Source: Xanthobacteraceae bacterium
GTDB taxonomy: Bacteria > Pseudomonadota > Alphaproteobacteria > Rhizobiales > Xanthobacteraceae
Direction: 5' to 3'
Assembly: GCA_031291445.1 (NCBI GenBank)
Contig: JARLJA010000047.1
Location: forward strand, 1 to 64,000
Length of the DNA: 64,000 nt
Position 1 is the first letter of the stretch; every line of letters begins with the position of its first letter. Shown piece by piece: positions 8,783 to 18,220 of this stretch. The notes below the pieces were generated by a model. The model worked only from the letters and a program-made list of their open reading frames with translations. It made no database searches and was not told the DNA's origin. Made by a program: the position numbers and the translations under genes.

Positions 8783-8906
8783 GGCAACTTTCTCCCGTGC
8801 GTGGCGCGACAGCCGGGACGACCACCGCCCCCTGTCGCATCAGATACGCCGCGTGCGGCAGAAAGTTACGCCCTGCGCAACCACCGCGCTCACTTTCTCG
8901 CGAGCG

Positions 8907-10448
8907 TCAGGCCAGCGGCCCGGAAGGGCGATCGTTCGGCGCGGCGGGCAGCTGTTCCGGGTCGATGTCGGTGATCTTCTTGGGAGACGCGGCAGCGGCG
9001 ACCGCTGGCGGCGTCGGCGCGGCCGGCCGGCGCGGCCGCTTCACGGCGGCATTGCGAATCTCGTCCTGCCGCGCGCGCTGCAGCGATCGTTCCCGGTGGC
9101 GTGCCAGCGCCCCCGCCAGTGCGGCCCGGCCCCGCGACAGCGAGAAGATCGCCTGCCCCACCACCCTGCCGCCGGTACCGCCGGCCCACACCAGTTCGAA
9201 CGGCGAAAACAGCCGCCAGCGGTCGTCGCCATCGGCGATGCCCCGCGCGATCAGCTGCCCGGCCATGGCCGAGGTGTTGAGGCCCTGGTGACCGAAGCCG
9301 CTGGCGACCCAGACGCCGCGCCGCATCGCCCCGATCTGCGGCATGCCATGAACCGTGAGGCCGACGACGCCGCCGAACACGTCGGCGATCTCCACGGTGC
9401 CTAGCGCGGGATACAGCGTCGCGATCTCGCGCTGGGCCCGGTGCGCGAACCGCGCCGGTGCGATCGGAAGGGTGCCGGCGCCGCTGCACCACAACAGCCG
9501 ATCGCCGTCGACGACGCGGTACTGGGCAAGACCGTCGGAATCGGCGACTGCGCCCGCAAACGCGATCACCTCGGCGAGACGCGGGCCCAGCGGCGCCGAC
9601 AGCGCCGCATAGCGCCACACCGGCAGCAAGGTATCGGCGAGCCGCCGCAGCGGCGCGCCGAGATGAACTCCGCCGCACAGCACGATATGCGCCGCCCGCA
9701 CCCGCGCCGCGGGCGTGGCGATGCGCTTGCGGATTCCGGCGGGGTCGATGCCGATCGCCGGCGTCTCCTCGAAAATCCGCGCGCCGGCCTGTTCGGCCAG
9801 CGCCGCCAGGCCGTGGATGTAGTGGCGGCCGTCGATCTGGAAGGCCTTGGGGTAATGCACGGCGTGGAAGTAGCGCGGCGTCCTCAGGACGCCGCGGACC
9901 CGATCGACCTGCCAGCCCTCGACCTCGGTGCCGAAATCCTCGCCCAGCATCTGCAGACGGCTGATCAGCTGGTCGCCGCTATCGACGCTGGAGACTTCCA
10001 GCGCGCCCTCGCTCAGCGCGACGCCCGCCATGGCGTGGTCCGTGACCGTCGACCTGACATAATCGGCGCCGTCCTGGGCAAGGCCCCACAGCTCCCGCGC
10101 GTCCTCGAAGCCGATGCGCGTGATCAGGTCGGTGACATCGACGGGGAAGCCCGGCATCACCGCACCGAAATTGTGACCGGCCGCGTTCCAGCCGACCTGG
10201 CGCGACTCGATCACCGCGACGCTCATGCCCAGCAGCGCGGCCTCCCGCGCCACCGTCAGCCCGGCGAGACCGGCGCCGACCACGCAGACCTCGACGTCGA
10301 GGTCGAAGGACAGGCGCGGCCGCTCCTCGTGGGTGGTTCGCAGCCGTCCGGCGAGATCCGGGCCGTGCCCCGACACGCGCGTGGCGGCGGCGGGCTTGCG
10401 GTCCCCGTCGTCGGCGCGCTGAGTGATCTGTGCCGTCCCGGCTGTCAT
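8907..10448 (-). CDS. FAD-dependent amine/amino-acid oxidase (DAO family)
   Basis: Predicted 513-residue flavoprotein. A dinucleotide-binding motif GAGLAG lies at 58-63 in a typical beta-alpha-beta unit, and the FAD-contact motif GVWVASGFGHQGLN appears about 90 residues before a long C-terminal extension. The layout matches DAO-fold oxidoreductases (glycine oxidase, glutamylputrescine oxidase and relatives). About 45 residues precede the fold and about 60 low-complexity Pro/Ala residues follow it; both are unusual and possibly disordered. The substrate cannot be told from sequence. The gene diverges from the SixA-type gene across about 225 bp in which no clear motif was seen. Confidence 0.75.
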   Translation of the reverse strand: MTAGTAQITQRADDGDRKPAAATRVSGHGPDLAGRLRTTHEERPRLSFDLDVEVCVVGAGLAGLTVAREAALLGMSVAVIESRQVGWNAAGHNFGAVMPGFPVDVTDLITRIGFEDARELWGLAQDGADYVRSTVTDHAMAGVALSEGALEVSSVDSGDQLISRLQMLGEDFGTEVEGWQVDRVRGVLRTPRYFHAVHYPKAFQIDGRHYIHGLAALAEQAGARIFEETPAIGIDPAGIRKRIATPAARVRAAHIVLCGGVHLGAPLRRLADTLLPVWRYAALSAPLGPRLAEVIAFAGAVADSDGLAQYRVVDGDRLLWCSGAGTLPIAPARFAHRAQREIATLYPALGTVEIADVFGGVVGLTVHGMPQIGAMRRGVWVASGFGHQGLNTSAMAGQLIARGIADGDDRWRLFSPFELVWAGGTGGRVVGQAIFSLSRGRAALAGALARHRERSLQRARQDEIRNAAVKRPRRPAAPTPPAVAAAASPKKITDIDPEQLPAAPNDRPSGPLA

Positions 10449-10673
10449 GCCATCTTCTTACGGTCGCGCCGCACGCTTGTCACGCCACGGCGCGGGCACG
10501 CCCGCGGCACGAGGACCGCCCTGGCTCGATTCGCGGGTTTGATTCTTGGCGGGTGTTGGTTCAGAACACACCGAGGCGGACGCGTGCGGCCGGGCGGACG
10601 CGGCCATTGCCTTCTCCGGTGGTGCCCGGTTCCCCGGACCGGCCCCGATATCCAGCTCCCGCGAGGCCGCAAG

Positions 10674-11204
10674 ATGCGCCGACTGATATTGATGCGCCAC
10701 GCCAAGGCGGCAAAGCTGGGACCGACCGGCAACGATCGGGACCGGCCGCTGGAAGAGCGCGGCCGCAGCGACGCGCGGCAGATCGGCACCTATCTCAAGC
10801 GCAAGGCGCTGGTGCCGGATCTTGCGCTGGTGTCGTCGGCCACCCGCACCCGCGAGACCTGGGATCACCTGTCGGCCGACTGGCCCAAGGTCGCGGTCGA
10901 ATACCACGACGACCTCTACGGCGCCGAGGCCGGCGAACTGCTCGCCGCGGTGCGCGCTGCGGCCGTGCAGGATCCGCAGCGGTTGCTGGTGCTGGCGCAC
11001 AATCCGGGCCTGCACGAATTCGCCCTGGCGCTGATCGCGAGCGCCCCCGCCGGGACCCCACTCGCGGACCATCTGCCCACCGCCGGCGTCGCGGTGCTCA
11101 ATTTCACCGTCGACGCCTGGAACGATGTCTCGTTTCGGCGCGGCCGCCTCGAGACCTTCGTGACGCCACGGCAGTTGAAGGATGCCGCCGGACCGCGTGA
11201 CTGA
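10674..11204 (+). CDS. SixA-type histidine phosphatase
   Basis: Predicted 176-residue member of the histidine phosphatase superfamily. It opens with the catalytic RHAK motif (Arg8, His9) and has the second conserved His in LAHNPG in the middle of the protein. SixA enzymes dephosphorylate phosphohistidine in Hpt domains or PTS proteins; the small size with no extra domain fits this branch. GCGAGG lies 8 nt before the ATG. An Hpt protein is encoded about 6.5 kb away, but no link between them can be shown. Confidence 0.82.
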   Translation: MRRLILMRHAKAAKLGPTGNDRDRPLEERGRSDARQIGTYLKRKALVPDLALVSSATRTRETWDHLSADWPKVAVEYHDDLYGAEAGELLAAVRAAAVQDPQRLLVLAHNPGLHEFALALIASAPAGTPLADHLPTAGVAVLNFTVDAWNDVSFRRGRLETFVTPRQLKDAAGPRD

Positions 11205-11246
11205 ACCGCCGGACTCCAACATCCGCATGACTTGGGCGCGACGGGC

Positions 11247-11837
11247 TCACGGCAGCAGGTCGCCCGGCGGATCGTCGAGGCGATAGGCGCGCGGCCGGTT
11301 GCGATGAAGCGCGCCGCCGACCTTCCAGCCGAACAGCGCGGCGAATCCCACCAGGAACAGCATGCCGCCAATGGACGCGACCGCAACGGCGCGAACCAGC
11401 AGGCCGGCGAGCGCGGCATAGACGAAGCCGCTCGCGACCAGTGCCGCCGCGTGGAGCGGACGCGACAGCCCGCCGATCAGCTCCGGCCGCCCCGCGGCCC
11501 CCGCGATGCGCCGATGCAGCTCGAGCATGAAGCGGCGATAGGGGTCGTCCTGCGGCGCCAGCAGCGTCGCCGCCTGCCAGCTTGCCGAGAACACAGTGAT
11601 CGTGCGTCCGTCGCCGTTGCGAATGTCGGCACGATAACGCCGCGCCTGCATCGCGGTCGGGCGGTAGGACAGCCGGATGCGCGCGATGCCGGCGTAGGGC
11701 CACAGGCCGGCGCGCCCGCCCATGCGCCAGGACAGCCCCTGGTCGGTCAATTCGAACCGCCAGGCCGGCGCCATCAGCGACGGCTTGAAACTATAGGTCG
11801 GATTGACGTCCTCGCCACCCGGTGGCCGTGCCGGCAA
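11247..11837 (-). CDS. DUF2244 membrane protein
   Basis: Predicted 196-residue protein with a beta-rich N-terminal half (PTYSFKPS...LSWRMGGRAG) and two adjacent transmembrane helices around residues 125-170, followed by a basic tail. This matches DUF2244, a small integral membrane family of unknown function. The start is a TTG at 11837 preceded by GGGGAG at 9 nt; no ATG or GTG is available near the family's usual start, and the open frame upstream (to 12344) lacks family similarity. It converges on the SixA-type gene. Confidence 0.65.
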   Translation of the reverse strand: MPARPPGGEDVNPTYSFKPSLMAPAWRFELTDQGLSWRMGGRAGLWPYAGIARIRLSYRPTAMQARRYRADIRNGDGRTITVFSASWQAATLLAPQDDPYRRFMLELHRRIAGAAGRPELIGGLSRPLHAAALVASGFVYAALAGLLVRAVAVASIGGMLFLVGFAALFGWKVGGALHRNRPRAYRLDDPPGDLLP

Positions 11838-12003
11838 TGTGATCGACTCCCCATGTTCGCGGTCATGGTAAAGCGATTTGCAACTCGAGGCATCTGGTGC
11901 AAAGTCGATGACCAACGCGAAAATCCATGGTGCCGGCGCGGCTTCGAGCGGCGCCGGCCCCCGACCTTCGCCGCCCGAGCCACTGCGCCACCGAAAGCCG
12001 CCG

Positions 12004-12435
12004 ATGACCAACGCGACGCCGTTTCCACCCCGCCTGATCCTGGCCGCCGCGGTGACCTCGGGTCTGCTGCTCGCGCTTGCGGTGCACACCATCGGCCAGC
12101 GCTTCGGCCTCGACCTCGGCACGCTGTGGCGATCGGAGGCCGGGATGATCCCAGCCAGCGCGGCGATTGCGTGGTGGCTGGTGGCGCTGATCGCCTTCGT
12201 CGGCGGCCATACCGCTGCGATCCTGTTCGACCGTGCCGCCTCCGGGCATGTGCCGCCGCTGCTGCGCCAGTTCCTGATCGTCGTGGTGGTGCTGGTGCTG
12301 GCCGCGGCGGGCCAGGCGGCTTCCGCTCCGAGCGCGATTCCCACCGTGGCCGGCGTGCTCTCGGGCCTCGCCGCGCTCGGCCTGGGCGGCGCGATGGCGT
12401 TTTGCGGCGCCCACTTCGCGCTGTACCGCAGCTAG
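12004..12435 (+). CDS. Hypothetical four-helix membrane protein
   Basis: Predicted 143-residue protein with four hydrophobic segments (about residues 10-30, 45-70, 85-105 and 115-135) and little soluble sequence. No family is recognised. An in-frame ATG at 11908 gives a longer form with a Pro/Ala-rich N-terminus. The 12004 start is preferred because it begins right before the first helix, but no strong ribosome-binding site distinguishes the two. It diverges from the DUF2244 gene. Confidence 0.5.
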   Translation: MTNATPFPPRLILAAAVTSGLLLALAVHTIGQRFGLDLGTLWRSEAGMIPASAAIAWWLVALIAFVGGHTAAILFDRAASGHVPPLLRQFLIVVVVLVLAAAGQAASAPSAIPTVAGVLSGLAALGLGGAMAFCGAHFALYRS

Positions 12436-12987
12436 TGTCCTTCATGAACCGGACTGCCCCCCGGGTCGGCGGCGCTGCGATTTGCCGCAGCCTGGCGGTG
12501 AACAATGGCCGGCGCCCGGGCTTACATTTCGACTTTCGAAGAGGGGCCGGCAACGTGTCGGAAATGGGACGAGATGGGTCCAGAGCTTGAACCATCATCC
12601 CCGCTGGCGGATCGGCTCGGCACCCCCGGCCAGCGGGCCGGCGCACCCGGTCATGCGCCCAAATGCCTTGAATCTGAAGGTCTTGGCCGTTTCCCGGGGA
12701 TCCGGCCGGAGCCATCCGTGGGATGCGACGCGGAGCGGGCCCAGATTGGCGCCGCAGGCGCCCCCGGACTGGCGCGACCATGGCAGTTCCTGGGCAGCGC
12801 AACGTCGACGAGCTGCCGCCCGGAGGGGCTGAACCATCGTCGCCGGCCCGCTATGAGCCTGATCAAAGTCGGGCCCGGCACAGTGTTTTATGAAACGATT
12901 TTCGCGTATGGTCTCGGCGGAAGCCGCCTGTCCCCAGCGCGATGGGCCGGCTCACGTCTTGAGCAAATTTCCCTGCCGGGAGGATGA
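12436..12987. other. 552-bp intergenic stretch without a recognisable gene
   Basis: No convincing coding frame was found. The one long open frame (12505-12987 plus) has composition and content typical of a random GC-rich frame. A short imperfect direct repeat is visible: gcttgaaccatcatc near 12587 and ggctgaaccatcgtc near 12826. The right end holds GGGAGG at 12978-12983, the ribosome-binding site of the next gene. It may be decayed sequence or a long promoter region. Confidence 0.4.
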
Positions 12988-14076
12988 ATGCATCGACTGC
13001 TCACCGCGCTCAAACGCGGCCTCACCTACATCGGCACCAATATCGGCTGGAAGCGCATTGGTCTGGCCGCGAGTGTCTTGATCATCGTTCTGGCGGTCAC
13101 CCGGCTGATCCATACCCTCAAGGGAGTGGATACCGGGGTGGTGGTGATCGCGCTGACGGAAATGCCGCCGCACCGCATCGCGCTTGCCGCGCTCTGCGTC
13201 GTCTGCGCGTTCTTCACCCTCACCTTCTACGACCTGTTCGCGCTGCGCACGATCGGCAAAAATCAGATTCCCTATCGGATCGCGGCGCTGTCGAGCTTCA
13301 CCAGTTACACCATCGGCCACAACATCGGCGCCACCGTCTTCACCGGCGGCGCCATTCGTTTCAGGATCTATTCCGACTGGGGCCTCACCGCCATCGACGT
13401 CGCCAAGATCTGCTTCCTCTCGGGGCTGACGTTCTGGCTCGGCAACATGTTCGTGCTCGGTATCGGCATGGCGTGGCACCCGGCCGCCGCCGACGCCATC
13501 GATCTGCTGCCGACCTGGGCCAACCGCGTGATCGCCCTCGCCTGCATCGCCGGCATCTTCGTCTATCTCGGCTGGCTCGGCTCGGGCCGCCGGATGCTCG
13601 GCCAGAACGGCTGGTGCGTGACGCTGCCGTCCGCCAAGCTCACGCTGCTGCAGATCCTGATCGGCGTCGTCGACCTCGGCTTCTGCGCCACCGCGATGTA
13701 CATCCTGGTGCCGGCCGAACCTCACGTCGGCTTCGTGTCGGTGGCAGTGGTGTTCATTCTCGCCACCCTGCTCGGCTTCGCCAGCCACGCGCCCGGCAGC
13801 CTCGGCGTGTTCGACGCCGCCATGCTGATCGCGCTGCCCGAATTCTCCAAGGAAGAGATGCTGGCGTCGCTGCTGCTGTTCCGGGTGCTCTATTTCGTGA
13901 TTCCGTTCTCGATCTCGGTTTCGATCATGGGCACGCGCGAGCTGTGGCTGAACGTGGTCAAGCCCTGGAACGAGCGGCGACGCAACGGCGGCCTCCACAA
14001 CGGAACGCTCCGCAACGGCCCCCTCACGCAGGTCGCCGTTGCCCAGCGCGTGAAGCGGCCGCACCCCGCCGAATAG
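12988..14076 (+). CDS. Lysylphosphatidylglycerol-synthase-like integral membrane protein (UPF0104)
   Basis: Predicted 362-residue polytopic membrane protein with about eight transmembrane helices, matching the LPG_synthase_TM/UPF0104 family (flippase half of MprF-like proteins). The family signature around GHNIGATVFTGGAIRFRIY and a later GFASHAPGSLGVFDA are clear. The cytosolic aminoacyl-transfer domain of MprF is absent, so a lipid-translocation role is more likely than lipid aminoacylation. The C-terminal tail holds an N/G-rich repeat (RNGGLHNGTLRNG). GGGAGG precedes the ATG. A second family member lies at 56979-57938. Confidence 0.8.
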   Translation: MHRLLTALKRGLTYIGTNIGWKRIGLAASVLIIVLAVTRLIHTLKGVDTGVVVIALTEMPPHRIALAALCVVCAFFTLTFYDLFALRTIGKNQIPYRIAALSSFTSYTIGHNIGATVFTGGAIRFRIYSDWGLTAIDVAKICFLSGLTFWLGNMFVLGIGMAWHPAAADAIDLLPTWANRVIALACIAGIFVYLGWLGSGRRMLGQNGWCVTLPSAKLTLLQILIGVVDLGFCATAMYILVPAEPHVGFVSVAVVFILATLLGFASHAPGSLGVFDAAMLIALPEFSKEEMLASLLLFRVLYFVIPFSISVSIMGTRELWLNVVKPWNERRRNGGLHNGTLRNGPLTQVAVAQRVKRPHPAE

Positions 14077-14133
14077 GCCGCCGCTGCAGAGCGACGCCGG
14101 CCGGCGCGAGCCGGCCCGCCGCGGCGAATGGCG

Positions 14134-15171
<1,038 letters not shown>

Positions 15172-15309
15172 TCACCATTTGCTCGTGGCTATGGGCCGGG
15201 CATCATCACCACATTGCCGGGTTTGTCCAGCGGCGCAAAATCCGCCTTGCGGCGGCGGCGGGTCTCGGCCAGAACTGCAAACCAGTTTCAAATTCTGGAG
15301 ATCCCCGAC

Positions 15310-15753
15310 GTGCCACCGCAGACTTCGCCGCGGCCCGTGCTGCGGCTGGACGATTACCCCTACCGGCTCCACGACAACGTGCGGTTCGGCGACCTCGACC
15401 CCAATCACCACGTCAACAACGCCACCTACTCGACCTATTTCGAGACCAGCCGGGTATCGCTGATCCGCGATCCGCGGTTCGGGCTGATGCCGCAGGGCCT
15501 GAGCTGGGTGCTGGCCCATCTCGCCATCGACTTCCGCGCCGAGGTGCACTGGCCGGGCGAGGTCGAACTCGGGCTCGTGGTGTCGCGCATCGGCCGCACC
15601 TCGGTGACCTACGACCAGGCGGTATTTCACAACGGGCGCTGCGCCGCGTCGGCGGTCGCGATCACGGTGCTGGTCGACATCGACAGCCGCGTGCCGACGC
15701 CGCTGACCGAAGACATCATCGAAAAGTTCAAGCCCTGGATGCGGCGCGCGTGA
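15310..15753 (+). CDS. Acyl-CoA thioesterase, 4HBT hotdog fold
   Basis: Predicted 147-residue hotdog-fold hydrolase. The 4HBT/YbgC-like signature is GDLDPNHHVNNATYSTYFE near residues 29-47, with the catalytic-region Asp and an Asn-rich turn. Members hydrolyse acyl-CoA thioesters; chain length cannot be read from sequence. The start is a GTG with CTGGAG 8 nt upstream. The stop overlaps the GTG start of the next (broken) gene in GTGA, so the two were translationally coupled. Confidence 0.82.
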   Translation: MPPQTSPRPVLRLDDYPYRLHDNVRFGDLDPNHHVNNATYSTYFETSRVSLIRDPRFGLMPQGLSWVLAHLAIDFRAEVHWPGEVELGLVVSRIGRTSVTYDQAVFHNGRCAASAVAITVLVDIDSRVPTPLTEDIIEKFKPWMRRA

Positions 15754-16904
15754 GCCGCGCCCCGACCCGGCCGCTTCACGCGACGCTCCGCCGCCGCGCC
15801 GGTTCGGCGCTCCTGCTCGCGACGCTGGCGGGCCTGTTGCCCCGGATCGCGCTGGCCGAGGCCTATCATCGCGAGGACCTGCGCATCCCGTTCGCCGCCG
15901 CGGGGCCGCGCGGGCTCGAAGCGCTGCTGATCAGGCCGCAATCGGGCGGCCCGCGGTTTCCGCTGGCGCTGATCAGCCACGGCTCGCCGCGCGACGGAGC
16001 CGAGCGGGCAAATATGTCGCCCTATCAGTTCTACGCATAGGCGCTGGAATTCGCCCAGCGCGGCTTCGCGGCGGTGGTGGTAATGCGGCGCGGTTACGGC
16101 ACTTCCGGCGGCGACGCCGAGAACGACGGCCCGTGCGGTCGCCGCGACTATGTCGCCGAGGCTGGTTACGCGGTCGCCGACCTCAAGGCCGCGGTCGATG
16201 CCATGGCACGGCGTCCCGACGTCACCACTGACGGCATGATCGCGGTCGGCCACTCGGCGGGCGGCTTCCACACGGTGGCCCTGACCGCCGACCCGCCGCC
16301 CGGGCTGGTCGCCGCCATCAGCTTCGCAGGCGGGCGGGGCTCGCGCGCCGACAACGACGTCTGCCAGGAAAACGATCTGGTCTCGGCCTTCGGCGCGTTC
16401 GGCCGCACCTCGCGCGTGCCGATGCTGTGGGTCTACGCCCAGAACGACAGGTTCTTCGGCCCGGCGCTGGCATGGCGGCTGTTCAGCGCCTTCGCCGCGG
16501 CGGGCGGCAAGGCCGAATTCGTGGCCGCGCCGGCCTTCGGCAGCGAGGGCCACGTCCTGTTTTCATCAGGAACGGCGGACTGGCCCGCGACGGTCGATGG
16601 CTTCCTCGGGGCCCACCAGCTCGGGCTGCGCCCGCCGCTCGATCCGCCGGCCCAACCGGTGCTCGCGCCGCCATCACAGCTCAGTGCCGGCGGCCGCAAG
16701 GATTTCGCGGCCTATCTCGCCGCCAGTCCGCACAAGGCCTTCGCGGTGGCCGCGAACGGCGCCTATGCTTGGCGGACCCGCCAGCGCGACGCCGACGCCG
16801 CGCAGGCCGCGGCACGCGAGGCTTGCGCGAAGTACCGGCCGGATTGCGTGATCTATGCGGTCGACGACGGCCTCACCCGCAACGCGGGGGCCGGGGCACG
16901 TTAG
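15750..16904 (+). pseudogene. Alpha/beta hydrolase interrupted by an in-frame amber codon
   Basis: Reading from GTG 15750 gives a signal peptide and the first part of a dienelactone-hydrolase-like protein (LISHGSPRDG oxyanion region, then MSPYQFYA), which stops at TAG 16038-16040. The same frame continues without interruption to 16904: ALEFAQRGFAAVVVMRRGYG, the nucleophile elbow GHSAGG, a later Asp in WVYAQNDRFF, and a GHVLF His region. The full reading would be 384 residues with one internal stop. A single C-to-T change of CAG to TAG would explain it. The short product lacks all catalytic residues. The downstream part could only be made by readthrough or from an internal start and would lack the signal peptide. 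A sequencing error is not excluded. Confidence 0.8.
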
Positions 16905-16932
16905 CGGCGGCGGGTCTGGAGACCCCGCGCGC

Positions 16933-17253
16933 TCAGGCCTGCCGCTCGGGTGTGCTGACGATCAGTCCGTCGAGCTCTTCCGTCACCTTGATCTGGCACG
17001 ACAGCCGCGAATTGGGCCGCACGTCGTAGCCGAAGTCCAGCATGTCCTCTTCCATCGGCGTCGGGTTGCCGACCTTCTCGCGCCAGGCGTCGTCGACATA
17101 GACATGGCAGGTCGCGCAGGCGCAGGCGCCGCCGCATTCCGCCTCGATCCCGGGAACGGCGTTGCGAATGGCGGCTTCCATCACGGTCGCCCCCGCCTCG
17201 ACGTCGACGGTGCGGGTCTCACCCTTGGAATCGCGGAAATTGATCTTGACCAT
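16933..17253 (-). CDS. [2Fe-2S] ferredoxin, adrenodoxin/putidaredoxin type
   Basis: Predicted 106-residue electron carrier. Cys40, Cys46, Cys49 (C-x5-C-x2-C) and Cys86 are the cluster ligands; Cys44 is an extra cysteine often present in this class. The C-terminal motif NSRLSCQI is characteristic. It could accept electrons from the FNR encoded at 14134-15162, since TrxR-like FNRs work with ferredoxins of this kind, but the pairing is inferred from proximity only. The start is the only ATG placed at the natural fold beginning (MVKINF). Confidence 0.9.
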   Translation of the reverse strand: MVKINFRDSKGETRTVDVEAGATVMEAAIRNAVPGIEAECGGACACATCHVYVDDAWREKVGNPTPMEEDMLDFGYDVRPNSRLSCQIKVTEELDGLIVSTPERQA

Positions 17254-17416
17254 GATGTCTCTGCCGGAAGGGAAGGATCGCAGACCTATAACGGGTCCGC
17301 CCGCGCCACGCCAGCACCTGCGGCGGGACTTGCGGCAAGACCCCGGTGTCCCGGTTCTACCCCAGGGTTCGCGGCCACCAGCCGCCGCCCGGCGGACCGG
17401 ATCGGCCCCAAAAGCC

Positions 17417-17806
17417 TCAGGACCGCCGCAGGATGGCGTCGATGATGCTGCGGACTTCAGCGATCGCCTCACGCAAGGCGGCCAGCGGCGCCGCGGTGGC
17501 GGCCCCCGCCCTCAGGGCGTCCTCGATCGCGGCAGCCGCGTCGGCGACCCGCATTGCGCCGATGGCGCGGGCGGATCCCTTGAGGGTATGCGCCAGCGTG
17601 CTGGCATCCGGCGGTATCTTCATGAGCCGCTCGGCGAGCTCGGCGGCCTGGGCCGCGAACATCGCCAGCACCTCGCGCTCCAGCCCCGCATCGCCAAAGG
17701 TCATGCGGCCGAGATGAGCGAGATCGATGGCCGAATCGGCCGGCCCGCAGTCGGGCGCGAGCGGTGGCGAAGGCATCCAGACCATCCGTTCGAGTGAGTA
17801 CGACAT
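17417..17806 (-). CDS. Hpt (histidine phosphotransfer) domain protein
   Basis: Predicted 129-residue protein consisting of one four-helix Hpt domain. The phosphoacceptor is His73 in [14 protein letters not shown], the canonical H-x-L-K-G-S motif. Such single-domain proteins relay phosphate between hybrid kinases and response regulators. No kinase or regulator is adjacent. The start at 17806 was chosen because the upstream open frame lacks domain similarity. The gene diverges from the GPR-like gene over about 410 bp that contain a CtrA-type box. Confidence 0.78.
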   Translation of the reverse strand: MSYSLERMVWMPSPPLAPDCGPADSAIDLAHLGRMTFGDAGLEREVLAMFAAQAAELAERLMKIPPDASTLAHTLKGSARAIGAMRVADAAAAIEDALRAGAATAAPLAALREAIAEVRSIIDAILRRS

Positions 17807-18220
17807 CGTAAAGCGGCCCAATATCCGTGACGCGGTCCGCGGACATGCCGAAGTTGTCCACAGCCCTGCTCTGGACCTCAGCCAACCACGGCGACGGTTA
17901 ACGGAAGGTTGCGCATGGCCGTCGCGGCGCCATGGTTTCGCCATGCCATCGCCACGAAGTCGCGGAGCGATTGGGAATTTTCAACAGTTAGAGGGCGTTA
18001 TCAGCGTCTGCGTTAACGATGATTAAAATCATCTTAACGCCGGGCATTTCTTTCCCGGGGATCAGCCAATAGGATGTTGGCAGAACTAGGGGACAAGCCA
18101 GGCGGCGACCGGCGACTTCGCTCTCGCAACCCATCCTGCGACGGCCGCAGCGGAATTTTCATTGCCGTGCCGTCCATCCCGCCCGGCTCTTCGGACGCGT
18201 AAACAAAGGCGTAGACTGAC
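17807..18220. other. 414-bp divergent promoter region between hpt and the GPR-like gene
   Basis: No gene is supported here. The segment is less GC-rich around 17960-18080. It holds one strong regulatory candidate, the TTAA-rich inverted repeat at 18011-18039, and an isolated TTAAC near 17896. The right end supplies a weak AAAGG ribosome-binding site 11 nt before the 18221 ATG. Confidence 0.6.
18011..18039. promoter_or_regulatory. CtrA-type box inside a near-perfect inverted repeat
   Basis: TTAA at 18023-18026, seven bases, then TTAAC at 18034-18038 match the CtrA consensus TTAA-N7-TTAAC. A further TTAA at 18013-18016 completes an inverted repeat of two 13-bp arms with one bulged C and a 2-nt centre. 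CtrA is the alphaproteobacterial cell-cycle regulator. The site is about 180 bp before the GPR-like gene and about 205 bp before the Hpt gene, so either or both could be targets. Confidence 0.6.
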
